Source: Bacillota bacterium (GTDB lineage: Bacteria; Vulcanimicrobiota; JAJTBE01). From it: DNA of 64,000 nt. A model generated the notes under the pieces. The model made no database searches, had not been told where the DNA came from, and worked only from the letters and a program-made list of their open reading frames with translations. The stretch's first letter is position 1; every line of letters begins with the position of its first letter. This document shows, one piece after another, positions 26,402 to 33,996 of the stretch. The position numbers and the translations under genes were made by a program. The stretch lies in assembly GCA_021287065.1 (NCBI GenBank), contig JAJTBE010000088.1, forward strand, positions 45,764 through 109,763. The letters run 5' to 3'.

Positions 26402-27064
26402 ATGAAAAAGATATATGGGCCCGGCAATCCTTTTGGCATTAAGGGATATACATTGATTGAGTTTATGGTTTCCAGCTTTGTTTTTCTGGGAGTGCTTACA
26501 CTTACTTACTTTGGATGGAGCGCAACGAGCAAAAACTTTGACAATCTGGAATCCAATGTTTACACCAGGCAGTATGCCAAGCTCCTGTCTGATCATCTCC
26601 AGCGGGATGTAGCTTCAGCCAATTATGTTTATGCAGGCAGAACAGTAACGCTGAAGGGCCATACTTACAATCTGCCCGCAACGGGAACCACAGGCAGCGA
26701 GCTGCTGATTGCCATACCTGAAAATGGAAATACAGGTTCGATAACATATACGATTGTGGGTTATTATCCGGTAAGAAATTCCAAAGATCCGGTCAACCCC
26801 AATTCTTACAAACTGATCCGTCAGGAAGTGAAAAATGTAACTCCTGCGACTGCTGATTCTCCACCTACGGTAAATTTCGCGGCAATTCCCTCTGCATCGG
26901 TAAGCGAGAGGATTGCTGCGGATTTTATAGATATATCACAATTTACAATCGGTGAAAACAGCGGTTCGATTAAAGCTTACATAGCCACTGCAAAAAAAGA
27001 GAAATCAAGCTCAATGACGGATAAGACGACATTAAACCTCACTGTGATGATGAGAAACAAGTGA
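26402..27064 (+). CDS. Minor prepilin, PilW/GspJ-like (second operon)
   Basis: 220 residues from the ATG at 26402, with AAAGGAG ideally spaced; a GTG at 26393 lies too close to that site. IKG|YTLIEFMVSSFVFLGV is the prepilin cleavage and anchor motif. RQYAKLLSDHLQRDVASANY is the conserved stem-helix pattern of PilW/GspJ proteins. The C-terminal half is a strand-rich domain. It lies 16 bp after the PilV-like gene and is joined to the next gene through overlapping GTGA, so it is in one operon. Confidence 0.82.
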   Translation: MKKIYGPGNPFGIKGYTLIEFMVSSFVFLGVLTLTYFGWSATSKNFDNLESNVYTRQYAKLLSDHLQRDVASANYVYAGRTVTLKGHTYNLPATGTTGSELLIAIPENGNTGSITYTIVGYYPVRNSKDPVNPNSYKLIRQEVKNVTPATADSPPTVNFAAIPSASVSERIAADFIDISQFTIGENSGSIKAYIATAKKEKSSSMTDKTTLNLTVMMRNK

Positions 27065-27078
27065 GAAGGGAGGTTAGC

Positions 27079-28914
27079 ATGAAAGCGTTATCTTTTTTAT
27101 TGCCTGGTTCAAAGAGACAAAAAAGGCGATTTTCAGATATAAAGGGATATGCTCTGTTTGTAGTGATTCTGATGATACCGATATTGTATCTTATGGCATC
27201 GGTAATACTGGAAAGACTGACTAACAGTTACAGATTCAGCACTCATCAGAACAGTATGAGCAAGGCATTTTACATAGGTGAAGCTGGAATGAACTCAGCT
27301 TTCTATGAATTTGCAGCCACCAACTACAGCAGGTTTACCCATGACATCAACAAGAACAGAATAACAGACACAAACACAAGGCTTCCCATTACCCTGTCCA
27401 ATGTCAGAGTGGATTCTGACGGCTGGTTTGTGTGGGAATGGACGCCTTCCAGTGCTTATAAGAACTTCACGGATTCGGCAACAACTGAAAAATATCGTTA
27501 CAGAATCTATCCGGTAAATGCAGCACAGGATAGATGGGTGATAGAAGCTGAGGGAACTTTCGGCAGGGATGTAAGAAAGATGTCCCTTGAGGGAGGGACC
27601 GGCTCGACTCTTCAGTTTGCGCTATTTGCCAATGAAAGCCTTTCTGAGTTTACCCGCGGGGATACTCAGACACTCACAGGCAAGGTGCATTCTAATGGCG
27701 ATCTTTATTTCAGACCTTCGAACTCAACATTGACTATAAATGCCGACTCGGTTACTGCTGCCGGCAACATGTACAGGTATCAGGATGCATGGGGAAGAGC
27801 GGATGGAAGCGGTAATGTCAGAATAACCAGCGGAAATTCTTCCGGACCTCTTGTAACAATGAACGGAGCAAGTCAGGGAGCAAACGGAAAAGGGAATGCA
27901 TTTGATACATTCAATGCACTATGGCTTGATACTAACAACGGAGCACTGAAAAAATGGGGTGGAGTGGTTAAGGATGCCAGCCTGGGAGCAGGCAGGCAGG
28001 AGCCTCCATCACTGGAATCCCTTTCAGCAGGCGGATATTATAATCAGAAAGCCGGCCTGATTGTGACTTCTTCAACGACTCAGACAGGTATTTACAACCG
28101 GACTTTTTACAACCGGGCGGAGGGAAGATCTGAAACGGTTAAGGAGATTGATCTTTCTGTTATAACTTATCCCTCCAACGGTCTGATATATGCCAGCACC
28201 CCCATAAGACTTGTGAACGGAGCCAAACTCAAAGGTTCATTGACTGTGGTTTCCAATAGTAATATATACACCATAGGCGACTACAATAAAACTTATGGAA
28301 ACAAAACCTCTTACGACAATAAAAATTCAACCAAGCAGCCTTCAGCCCTTGTAACATCAAGCAGAATATATCATCTTTCCGGAGGCTGGAAAGACAGTTC
28401 GAATAATTCCGCAGGTTCGACCACACAGACGGCAAAGGATGATCCTTTGTATAACGGCGATGATGCAAATGTGGTGGAAATCAACGCTGCATTAATCGAT
28501 GGTCCTCCTCAGGTGGATGAAATCAACTATGTAAAATCGTGGAATGGAACAACAAATCCGTTATACAATCCGGTGGACTTTCCCGGCGGAAATTACTGCT
28601 GGGCAAACTCCGACGACCTTCTTGAAGACTGGTCCGTCTCGACAAAATATAGCGGCAAGGATGTTGATCCCGTTTTGAGAAAGAAAGGTTCAATAATCCA
28701 TCTTGAAAATGCAAATATGGCAAAACTCGACAATTCCAACGCTGGTCCCGGCGTGACTGCCTGGGTGGTGAAATCGGTTTATTCGCCGCCTGTAAGAGAT
28801 TATTCCTATGACAGTAACTTTCAGAACCCGTCGCTGCAGCCTCCTTATTTCCCCTCTGCTGCCCGGAGGATAATCTGGAGGGATTTGGGCAGCGAGATCA
28901 AACCCAAATCGTAA
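27079..28914 (+). CDS. PilX-like prepilin-type protein (second operon)
   Basis: 611 residues from the ATG at 27079, preceded by GGGAGG at 6 bp; a GTG at 27061 is also in frame. The N-terminal tail is basic, then IKGYALFVVILMIPILYLMAS forms the pilin-like anchor, followed by the stem NSMSKAFYIGEAGMNSAFY (AxxxAExG-like, seen in PilX). The long C-terminal region is extracellular in character, with a stretch of strands (about 190-420) recalling the large protein at 14170. This looks like the counterpart of that protein. A strong terminator follows the gene. Confidence 0.75.
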   Translation: MKALSFLLPGSKRQKRRFSDIKGYALFVVILMIPILYLMASVILERLTNSYRFSTHQNSMSKAFYIGEAGMNSAFYEFAATNYSRFTHDINKNRITDTNTRLPITLSNVRVDSDGWFVWEWTPSSAYKNFTDSATTEKYRYRIYPVNAAQDRWVIEAEGTFGRDVRKMSLEGGTGSTLQFALFANESLSEFTRGDTQTLTGKVHSNGDLYFRPSNSTLTINADSVTAAGNMYRYQDAWGRADGSGNVRITSGNSSGPLVTMNGASQGANGKGNAFDTFNALWLDTNNGALKKWGGVVKDASLGAGRQEPPSLESLSAGGYYNQKAGLIVTSSTTQTGIYNRTFYNRAEGRSETVKEIDLSVITYPSNGLIYASTPIRLVNGAKLKGSLTVVSNSNIYTIGDYNKTYGNKTSYDNKNSTKQPSALVTSSRIYHLSGGWKDSSNNSAGSTTQTAKDDPLYNGDDANVVEINAALIDGPPQVDEINYVKSWNGTTNPLYNPVDFPGGNYCWANSDDLLEDWSVSTKYSGKDVDPVLRKKGSIIHLENANMAKLDNSNAGPGVTAWVVKSVYSPPVRDYSYDSNFQNPSLQPPYFPSAARRIIWRDLGSEIKPKS

Positions 28915-28930
28915 CCCATTCATACCTCCC

Positions 28931-28961
28931 GACAGGGGCTTTCGCAGTCCCTGTCTTTTTT
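28931..28961 (+). terminator. Rho-independent terminator after the second pilin operon
   Basis: A 7-bp stem GACAGGG (28931-28937) / CCCTGTC (28949-28955) with an 11-nt loop is followed at once by six T residues. It lies 17 bp after the stop of the PilX-like gene. Confidence 0.85.
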
Positions 28962-29006
28962 ATCCGTTAATTAACATGTTGTTTACAAAAAAGCATGATG
29001 CAGGTA

Positions 29007-29036
29007 TTTACTAATTAAATAAAATTGTGATATAAA
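29007..29036 (+). promoter_or_regulatory. Candidate promoter TTTACT-N18-TATAAA
   Basis: The -35-like hexamer (29007-29012) and -10-like hexamer (29031-29036) are 18 bp apart in AT-rich DNA, about 40 bp before the ATG of the first glycine-rich gene. A ribosome site GGAGTG follows at about 29065. Confidence 0.45.
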
Positions 29037-29077
29037 GTATAAAGAAGTTTGATTATTTATGATTGGAGTGAATCTGC

Positions 29078-29542
29078 ATGAGTTTTCCCGTAGGATTTGG
29101 TTACCCGATGGGAACCACAATGCCCTGGGGTTTTGGATACGGCTCAACACCCAGTTATGCTGACAGCCAGTTTCCCGGTGGATTTGGATTCGGCACAGTA
29201 CCTAATTACGCAGACAGCGCATTTCCGGGCGGCTTTGGTTATGGCTCAGTCCCTAACCCGGTAAACTATAGTTTCCCTAATGGCTTTGGATATGGAATGC
29301 CAACAATAGGCTACGGCAATGTAGCAGGCGGCATGATGGGAGCCACAATGGGCGGAATGGGCGGAGGCTTCTTCGGAGCCGGCATAGGCGCAGGCCTCGG
29401 TGGAGCAGTAGGCAGCCTTTTTGGCAGCTCAGGAATAGGTATCGGTAGTATGCTCGGCGGACTGACCGGCGGCATTCTCGGCTCACAGGTAGGAGCAGAG
29501 ATCGGCTGGAATGCAGGATTCAGCTCACCATATATGTTTTAG
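29078..29542 (+). CDS. Glycine-rich repeat protein with C-terminal glycine zipper, paralogue 1
   Basis: 154 residues with no signal peptide. The N-terminal half is four imperfect repeats of the type FPGGFGYGSVPNYADS (about 1-70). The C-terminal half is a long glycine-zipper stretch (GNVAGGMMGATMGG onward) ending in GWNAGFSSPYMF. Gly with Met, Phe and Tyr dominates, as in self-assembling or amyloid-like proteins. The next gene has a near-identical C-terminal half, so the two are paralogues. Reverse-strand frames across this gene are Arg/Pro-rich shadows of GGN codons. Function is unknown; a structural or surface assembly role is speculative. Confidence 0.7.
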   Translation: MSFPVGFGYPMGTTMPWGFGYGSTPSYADSQFPGGFGFGTVPNYADSAFPGGFGYGSVPNPVNYSFPNGFGYGMPTIGYGNVAGGMMGATMGGMGGGFFGAGIGAGLGGAVGSLFGSSGIGIGSMLGGLTGGILGSQVGAEIGWNAGFSSPYMF

Positions 29543-29576
29543 TTAATAGATTAAATAATATGCAGGAGTGATAGCG

Positions 29577-29957
29577 ATGTACGGATGTATGCCAATGTAC
29601 GGCGGATTTGGAATGAATCCCATGATGGGTATGGGCGGCATGGGCGGCCTCATGGGAATGGGCGGAATGATGGGCGGCATGATGGGCGCCAACTACGGAA
29701 TGGGTATGGGAATGATGTACCCCTTCTACGGTAATGTAGCAGGCGGCGTTCTCGGAGCCAGCATGGGCGGAATGGCCGGCGGATATCTCGGAACAGGTCT
29801 CGGAATGGGTCTCGGTGGAGCCATAGGCGGACTGTTCGGAAACACAGGATATGGAATCGGCAGCGTCCTCGGCGGAATCGGCGGCGGACTCTTCGGAGCA
29901 GGCCTCGGAAGCCAGATGGGCTGGGGTGCCGGATACAGCTCACCTTTCATGTTCTAA
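29577..29957 (+). CDS. Met/Gly-rich protein with C-terminal glycine zipper, paralogue 2
   Basis: 126 residues from the ATG at 29577, with CAGGAG 8 bp upstream; an in-frame GTG at 29568 overlaps that site and is unlikely. The N-terminus is extremely Met/Gly-rich (MGMGGMGGLMGMGGMMGG). The C-terminal ~75 residues align with paralogue 1 (YGNVAGG..GA.MGGM; FG..G.GIGS.LGG), ending GWGAGYSSPFMF. The shared tail GW.AG.SSP.MF suggests a conserved assembly or export feature. Terminator-bounded with paralogue 1 as a two-gene unit. Confidence 0.7.
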   Translation: MYGCMPMYGGFGMNPMMGMGGMGGLMGMGGMMGGMMGANYGMGMGMMYPFYGNVAGGVLGASMGGMAGGYLGTGLGMGLGGAIGGLFGNTGYGIGSVLGGIGGGLFGAGLGSQMGWGAGYSSPFMF

Positions 29958-29987
29958 TTCAGAATCCGTTAATAGTATTAAAAAATA

Positions 29988-30021
29988 AAACCATCTTTGA
30001 GATTCTCAGAGGTGGTTTTTT
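29988..30021 (+). terminator. Rho-independent terminator after glycine-rich pair
   Basis: AAACCATCT pairs with AGGTGGTTT (one G-T wobble) across a short loop and runs into TTTTTT. It is about 30 bp after the stop of the second glycine-rich gene. Confidence 0.75.
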
Positions 30022-30074
30022 GATTTGTCCGGTGAAAAGATCGTATCCGGTTTTGACAAAACGAACATTTTAAT

Positions 30075-30241
30075 AACTATTCAGCCCCTGCAAAAAAATC
30101 TGAAATAACACAATGTTTTCATGCCGGGCACAATGAGAACAGCCGCGGGATTTATCCGGTGGTTATATGCAACCTGAACTCTACTTTAAAGCTGCTGGAT
30201 AACAGGGTGGAAGCTTAGTGTTACACGGGCTGAAGCCCGTG
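30075..30241 (+). repeat. Type C element, truncated copy
   Basis: It begins with AACTATTCAGCCCC (30075) and follows the full copy at 30764-31014: AATGAGAACAGCC, GCAACCTGAACTCT, TAACAGGGTGGAAGCTT and the palindrome CACGGGCTGAAGCCCGTG. About 55 bp between two GCTGCT/GCCGCT-like words are missing (junction near 30192). The right end is lost where it meets a type A element at about 30242. Confidence 0.7.
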
Positions 30242-30517
30242 TCTTATCGATCACGAGTATTGGAATGGTTTGCCCAGCTCCCGGAGAAAACTTTTTGAAA
30301 AAAGTTTCATCGCGCCCACCCTGCGGGCAGGCACCCGCCATCCCAAAACTTTGGAATTGGGCAACCGACCGGGGGATTTGGACCGACGGGGGTTGGGGGA
30401 CCCTCTGCGGAAACCACACTTTTTTGGAAAAGCGAGGTTACCCTCTGAACCTCCCTCCTTGAAAAACAAGAGTATTGGGCTGGAAATTGGAGTAAGTTTC
30501 ATTAATTCAGTGGCATT
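30242..30517 (+). repeat. Type A element lacking its left end
   Basis: It starts inside the element at TTATCGATCACGAG, a sequence also found inside the copy at 20598. First hairpin is about 30283-30310, the extra GC hairpin of the second subtype about 30312-30340, the core hairpin 30417-30434 (diverged: CACTTTTTTGGAAAAGCG), and the right end TAATTCAGTGGCATT at 30503-30517. Confidence 0.75.
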
Positions 30518-30666
30518 GGGAACGACCGGGGAACGTGGGGATCGGGGACCGTCAGAGAGAACCACGCTTTTTTGGAAAAAGCGAGTTACCCTCCGAACCT
30601 CCCTCCTTGAAAAACAGGAGTATTGGGGATTGGGATTGGAGTGGTTGTTGCTAATTCAGCGGCATT
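30518..30666 (+). repeat. Right half of a type A element
   Basis: It starts at the GACCGGGG segment and contains the core hairpin (30565-30583), the CCTCCCTCCTTGAAAAAC block and the right end AATTCAGCGGCATT (to 30666). The same kind of right-half fragment is present at 3588-3716 (reversed). The GGGGACCG-rich zone seems to be a favoured breakpoint. Confidence 0.72.
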
Positions 30667-30763
30667 GGGGGAATGGTAATTTTTAACTTTAACTGTAACT
30701 ATAATGGGTGAAGAGTTGCCATGAAGTTTGTTTTTGGCAAAAAACCAGCATACTGATAAATGT

Positions 30764-31014
30764 AACTATTCAGCCCCTGCAAAAAATCAGAATGATGTAA
30801 TATTTTCATGTCTGACACAATGAGAACAGCCACGGGATTTATCCCGTGGTAAAATGCAACCTGAACTCTCCTTTAAAGCTGCTTCAGCAGCTTACAGCCA
30901 AAGTTGACGGGGCATGATCCGGAAGCGGCTTAAGCCGCTGGATAACAGGGTGGAAGCTTCTCATCACACGGGCTGAAGCCCGTGCCTGATCTCAGAGAAA
31001 TGTGGTGAATAGTT
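30764..31014 (+). repeat. Type C element, complete copy (251 bp)
   Basis: It is bounded by exact 9-bp inverted repeats AACTATTCA (30764-30772) and TGAATAGTT (31006-31014). It contains four palindromes: CCACGGGATTTATCCCGTGG, AAGCTGCTTCAGCAGCTT, AGCGGCTTAAGCCGCT and CACGGGCTGAAGCCCGTG. It has no coding content. It ends 24 bp before a promoter. Confidence 0.72.
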
Positions 31015-31037
31015 GCTGTTAAATAATTGTTTATATA

Positions 31038-31066
31038 TTGATCCAACTGGACAAAACTGATATACT
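31038..31066 (+). promoter_or_regulatory. Sigma-70-like promoter, TTGATC-N17-TATACT
   Basis: The -35-like TTGATC (31038-31043) and -10-like TATACT (31061-31066) are exactly 17 bp apart. Predicted start of transcription is near 31073. This excludes translation from the upstream end of the open frame and supports the ATG at 31128 for the PAS gene. Confidence 0.6.
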
Positions 31067-31127
31067 ACTTAAAATATATATATTTGCCGAATCTTACCAA
31101 AAAAAGCAACAAATGAGGGATAATAAG

Positions 31128-31730
31128 ATGGAGGAAGATTGTAGAAATAAATTCAATTTTGAAGAATCGGCCCATAAAATTGTTGAAGACATGCCAAGTA
31201 TGGTTTTTTTGATGGATAAATTTCCGATGGTTGTCGGAATGAACTCACTTGCCAAAGAAATGTCGGGCATAAAAGAGATTAATTTTTACCAGAAAAGATG
31301 CGGAGAACTGTTTAGCTGCATTAATTCAATAAACCGCGGAAGCTGCGGAACAACAAAAGCCTGTGAGGACTGCTCAATAAGAAGTATCTACAGGGAAGCT
31401 CAGCATACGGGAAATGTTGTCAGAAAAAAGATTGAAATGGTTCAGTTCAGAACCGACAAAGAAGCGGATATCCGGCAATATATGTTCACAGCCTACAGGA
31501 TAGAAGCTCTCGGAGGGGGAGCAACAGTGCTGATTGCTGACGATATCAGCGAGTTTGTTCAGTTGAAATCATTTGTGCATATTTGTTCAAGCTGCAAAAA
31601 GATAAAAGACGAAGATCAGGTTTGGAAAACTATTGAGGATTTTTTACATCAGAAAGTTGAAACTGATTTTTCACATAGTCTGTGCCCTGAATGTTTTGTC
31701 AGAGAATTTAAGGAAAAAGAGAATCAGTGA
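31128..31730 (+). CDS. PAS-domain sensor with cysteine clusters and C-terminal CxxC...CxxC module
   Basis: 200 residues from the ATG at 31128, after GAGGG and downstream of the promoter. The PAS-like domain (about 15-150) contains a Cys-rich segment: CGELFSCINSI, then GSCGTTKACEDCS, the pattern of PAS domains that carry a CGTT..C..C motif. The C-terminus has CSSCKKIKDEDQVWKTIEDF ... SHSLCPECF, a putative zinc-binding module common at the end of bacterial PAS and response-regulator sensors. No output kinase or cyclase domain follows, so it may act through protein contacts. It is convergent with the next gene (7-bp overlap). Confidence 0.8.
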   Translation: MEEDCRNKFNFEESAHKIVEDMPSMVFLMDKFPMVVGMNSLAKEMSGIKEINFYQKRCGELFSCINSINRGSCGTTKACEDCSIRSIYREAQHTGNVVRKKIEMVQFRTDKEADIRQYMFTAYRIEALGGGATVLIADDISEFVQLKSFVHICSSCKKIKDEDQVWKTIEDFLHQKVETDFSHSLCPECFVREFKEKENQ

Positions 31731-32542
31731 GCACCACCCTGTTTTTCTTTCAGAAGGGCGATTACAATCTGCAGATTTTTTCTCGAAAAGTCGGGAGCAG
31801 GAGGAGTATCTATATTTCTGATAAACTCACGCTGTTTTTCATTTAAGACAGAATCAATGAAAACCACTTCACTGTTTCCTTTGGTTTCAATAACCTTATA
31901 AGCATCAGCTATATCGGAAATAAAGGGGAGCAGGTATGCGGCATCTGATTTTTCAAGCTTTCCGCTCTGATATAATCTGTAAAGCCCCTCGCAGACATCC
32001 TCATATCCCGGAAGTCTTTTTACCCACGCAGTATCGCTGCCGTGGGTGTTTACAGGTTGAGCAGCAGCACCTGCTGCATAGGCGGAAAGTGCCGAATATA
32101 TCCACTGGATTCTTTCATACCCCTGAGGAATCTGTTTTTTCCCTGCGGGGTTGAAGGGCTGCCCTGATTTGGCGGCGATAAATGCTTTCTGGCTATCATC
32201 AAGAGCTGCGGAAACGGCGGTTTCAAAACGGTTGAAAACATCGGAATATCCCTGAAAAGGCATTAACCGGGGAAAAATCCTCCGTGCCTGTTCCGGGCTT
32301 AATGCCAGGCCGGGTTGATCTTCAAGCATCAATATCCCCTGCAGCATTCCATCAAGATTGAGTGCCGGCGGTTTCTGAGTCTGAAAGGAAAGAGTATCCC
32401 TGATTTGCCTTATACCTATCAGAATTATGGCGATACTGAACACCAAAAGAACAATAAAAGAAGTCCGGGGGAACTCACCGGTCCGGATTTTATCCTGAGG
32501 TCTCTTCTTTTTTGTTCCAAAGGGTGTAATCGGGTTCATCAA
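31724..32542 (-). CDS. Membrane-anchored protein with LSxxQ-type repeats, unknown function
   Basis: 272 residues. A basic cytoplasmic N-terminus is followed by one transmembrane helix (about 28-45, SFIVLLVFSIAIILIGI) and an extracytoplasmic helical region. Three segments recall the LTxxQ motif of Spy/CpxP-like proteins: LSPEQARRIFP, LDDSQKAFI and LNEKQREFI. A related pattern occurs in the lipoprotein at 40095. Periplasmic chaperone-like or sensory roles are possible, but the resemblance is only at motif level. It lies 9 bp downstream of the aminotransferase gene in the same direction. Confidence 0.65.
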   Translation of the reverse strand: MMNPITPFGTKKKRPQDKIRTGEFPRTSFIVLLVFSIAIILIGIRQIRDTLSFQTQKPPALNLDGMLQGILMLEDQPGLALSPEQARRIFPRLMPFQGYSDVFNRFETAVSAALDDSQKAFIAAKSGQPFNPAGKKQIPQGYERIQWIYSALSAYAAGAAAQPVNTHGSDTAWVKRLPGYEDVCEGLYRLYQSGKLEKSDAAYLLPFISDIADAYKVIETKGNSEVVFIDSVLNEKQREFIRNIDTPPAPDFSRKNLQIVIALLKEKQGGAH

Positions 32543-32551
32543 ATCCTCACT

Positions 32552-33982
32552 TTAACCGCAGGAAGGTATCTTCTCATCTTCTTCCTCCGAAGGTTCAGCA
32601 GCCTTCTTTTTAAGACATGTTGCTCCCGGACACGAAGTTTCCTTCATGGCAAATCTTATGGGCTGGCAGAGGGAAGAACCGAGAAGATCATATTCGCCTT
32701 TCCATTCCTTATCTCTGATGACTTTTACCATATCCGCCAGAGCGTCAATTTCCTGATGATTGTTGTAAATACCGATAGTAGCCCGAAGCGCTCCCATCAG
32801 GAAAGTGGTTTCGCCCCGCTCGTATTTTTCCCAGCATCCTTCGGGGTCTTTTACATTCATAAGAGACTGGATATAGGGATGGGCGCAGAAACATCCGTTG
32901 CGGGTGGCTATGGCAGCTTCATAATTGAGAATAGCTGCTGCAAGCTCATTGGGTATGTCTGCAATATTAAATGAAATTACGCCGATACATTTCTCCGGGT
33001 CTTTGGGTCCGTAAACGGTAACGCCTTCGATAGCCTGAAGTTTATCGAGGGCGTATTTGTATAATTCCTTTTCGTGCTCCCGGATTTTATCGAGGCCTAT
33101 ATTTTTCAGAAACTTTAATGCTTCAGCCTGAGCTATGGCGCCGGGTATGTTGGGAGTTCCCCCCTGATGTCTGTCGGGGGATTTTGCCCATACCTGCATT
33201 CTGGGAGTTACAAATTCAACGGTTCCGCCTCCGGGGATATATGGATCAGCTCTGTCGAAAAGTTCCCGGGGTCCGAACAGAAAGGCAGATCCAAAGGGGG
33301 CGTAAGCTTTATGCCCTGCAGCGGCGAAGAAATCGATGTGGCTGGGATCCCCGTCGGGCCTCACATCAACTTCGTGGTGGGCGAGAAGCTGAGCGCCGTC
33401 AACGAGGATTCTGGCTCCGGCATCGTGGGCAAGCCTGGCTATTTCGTGAATATCAGGCATAAATCCGGTAACATTGGAAGCGCCGGTTACGGCAACGAGT
33501 TTTACAGGCAGTTTTTCAAGCTTTTCCTTCAGGTCTTCCATATTAAGGGAGCCGTCAGGATTAATATCCACCAGAACCGTAGTGCCTCTGCGTTTGTGGG
33601 GCAGATAATTGGAATGGTGTTCCATTGTGGTGGATAATGTTACGCCGTCGTATATGCTCATTGTGTATGCGGCAAGATCCAGTGCGCCGGTGGTGTTTGT
33701 GGTGAGAATGGCAGTGTTGGATTCGTGTTCGCCTCCGATAAAATCGAGAATGGTTTCCTCAACCTTATCAAACATATCAGTGGCAATCAGCGACAGGTTA
33801 TGGTTTCCCCTGTGGATGTTGGCGTAATAGTTTTCAAGAAAAGTTTTATGCACTTCAATAACTGGCAAAGGGGGATGGGTGGATGCTCCGTGGTCCAGAT
33901 AGACGAGGGGCCTTTCCTCAATGCCGCCCATTACAGGGAATTTTTGTCTGGTAATAGGAAATAAATCTCTGACCGAATCCAT
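32552..33982 (-). CDS. Class V aminotransferase, cysteine desulfurase-like
   Basis: 476 residues. This is a PLP-dependent fold-type I enzyme of class V. LVDGAQLLAHHEVD and AAAGHKAYAPFGSAFLF give the PLP Asp and the Schiff-base Lys (GHK). TTGALDLAAY is the phosphate-cup region. The segment ATRNGCFCAHPYIQ corresponds to the R-x-G-x-x-C loop of SufS/CsdA-type desulfurases, so Cys desulfurization is likely though not certain. The C-terminal ~50 residues contain further cysteines (CQPIRF, SCPGATC, PSCG), possibly for metal or sulfur handling. MnmA, which needs persulfide, is elsewhere in the window but not adjacent. Confidence 0.85.
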   Translation of the reverse strand: MDSVRDLFPITRQKFPVMGGIEERPLVYLDHGASTHPPLPVIEVHKTFLENYYANIHRGNHNLSLIATDMFDKVEETILDFIGGEHESNTAILTTNTTGALDLAAYTMSIYDGVTLSTTMEHHSNYLPHKRRGTTVLVDINPDGSLNMEDLKEKLEKLPVKLVAVTGASNVTGFMPDIHEIARLAHDAGARILVDGAQLLAHHEVDVRPDGDPSHIDFFAAAGHKAYAPFGSAFLFGPRELFDRADPYIPGGGTVEFVTPRMQVWAKSPDRHQGGTPNIPGAIAQAEALKFLKNIGLDKIREHEKELYKYALDKLQAIEGVTVYGPKDPEKCIGVISFNIADIPNELAAAILNYEAAIATRNGCFCAHPYIQSLMNVKDPEGCWEKYERGETTFLMGALRATIGIYNNHQEIDALADMVKVIRDKEWKGEYDLLGSSLCQPIRFAMKETSCPGATCLKKKAAEPSEEEDEKIPSCG

Positions 33983-33996
33983 ACTGCCTCCGTAAA

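Noticed and set aside
29650..29950. Arg- and Pro-rich reverse frames across the glycine-rich genes
   Set aside because: They are direct shadows of repeated GGN/ATG codons.
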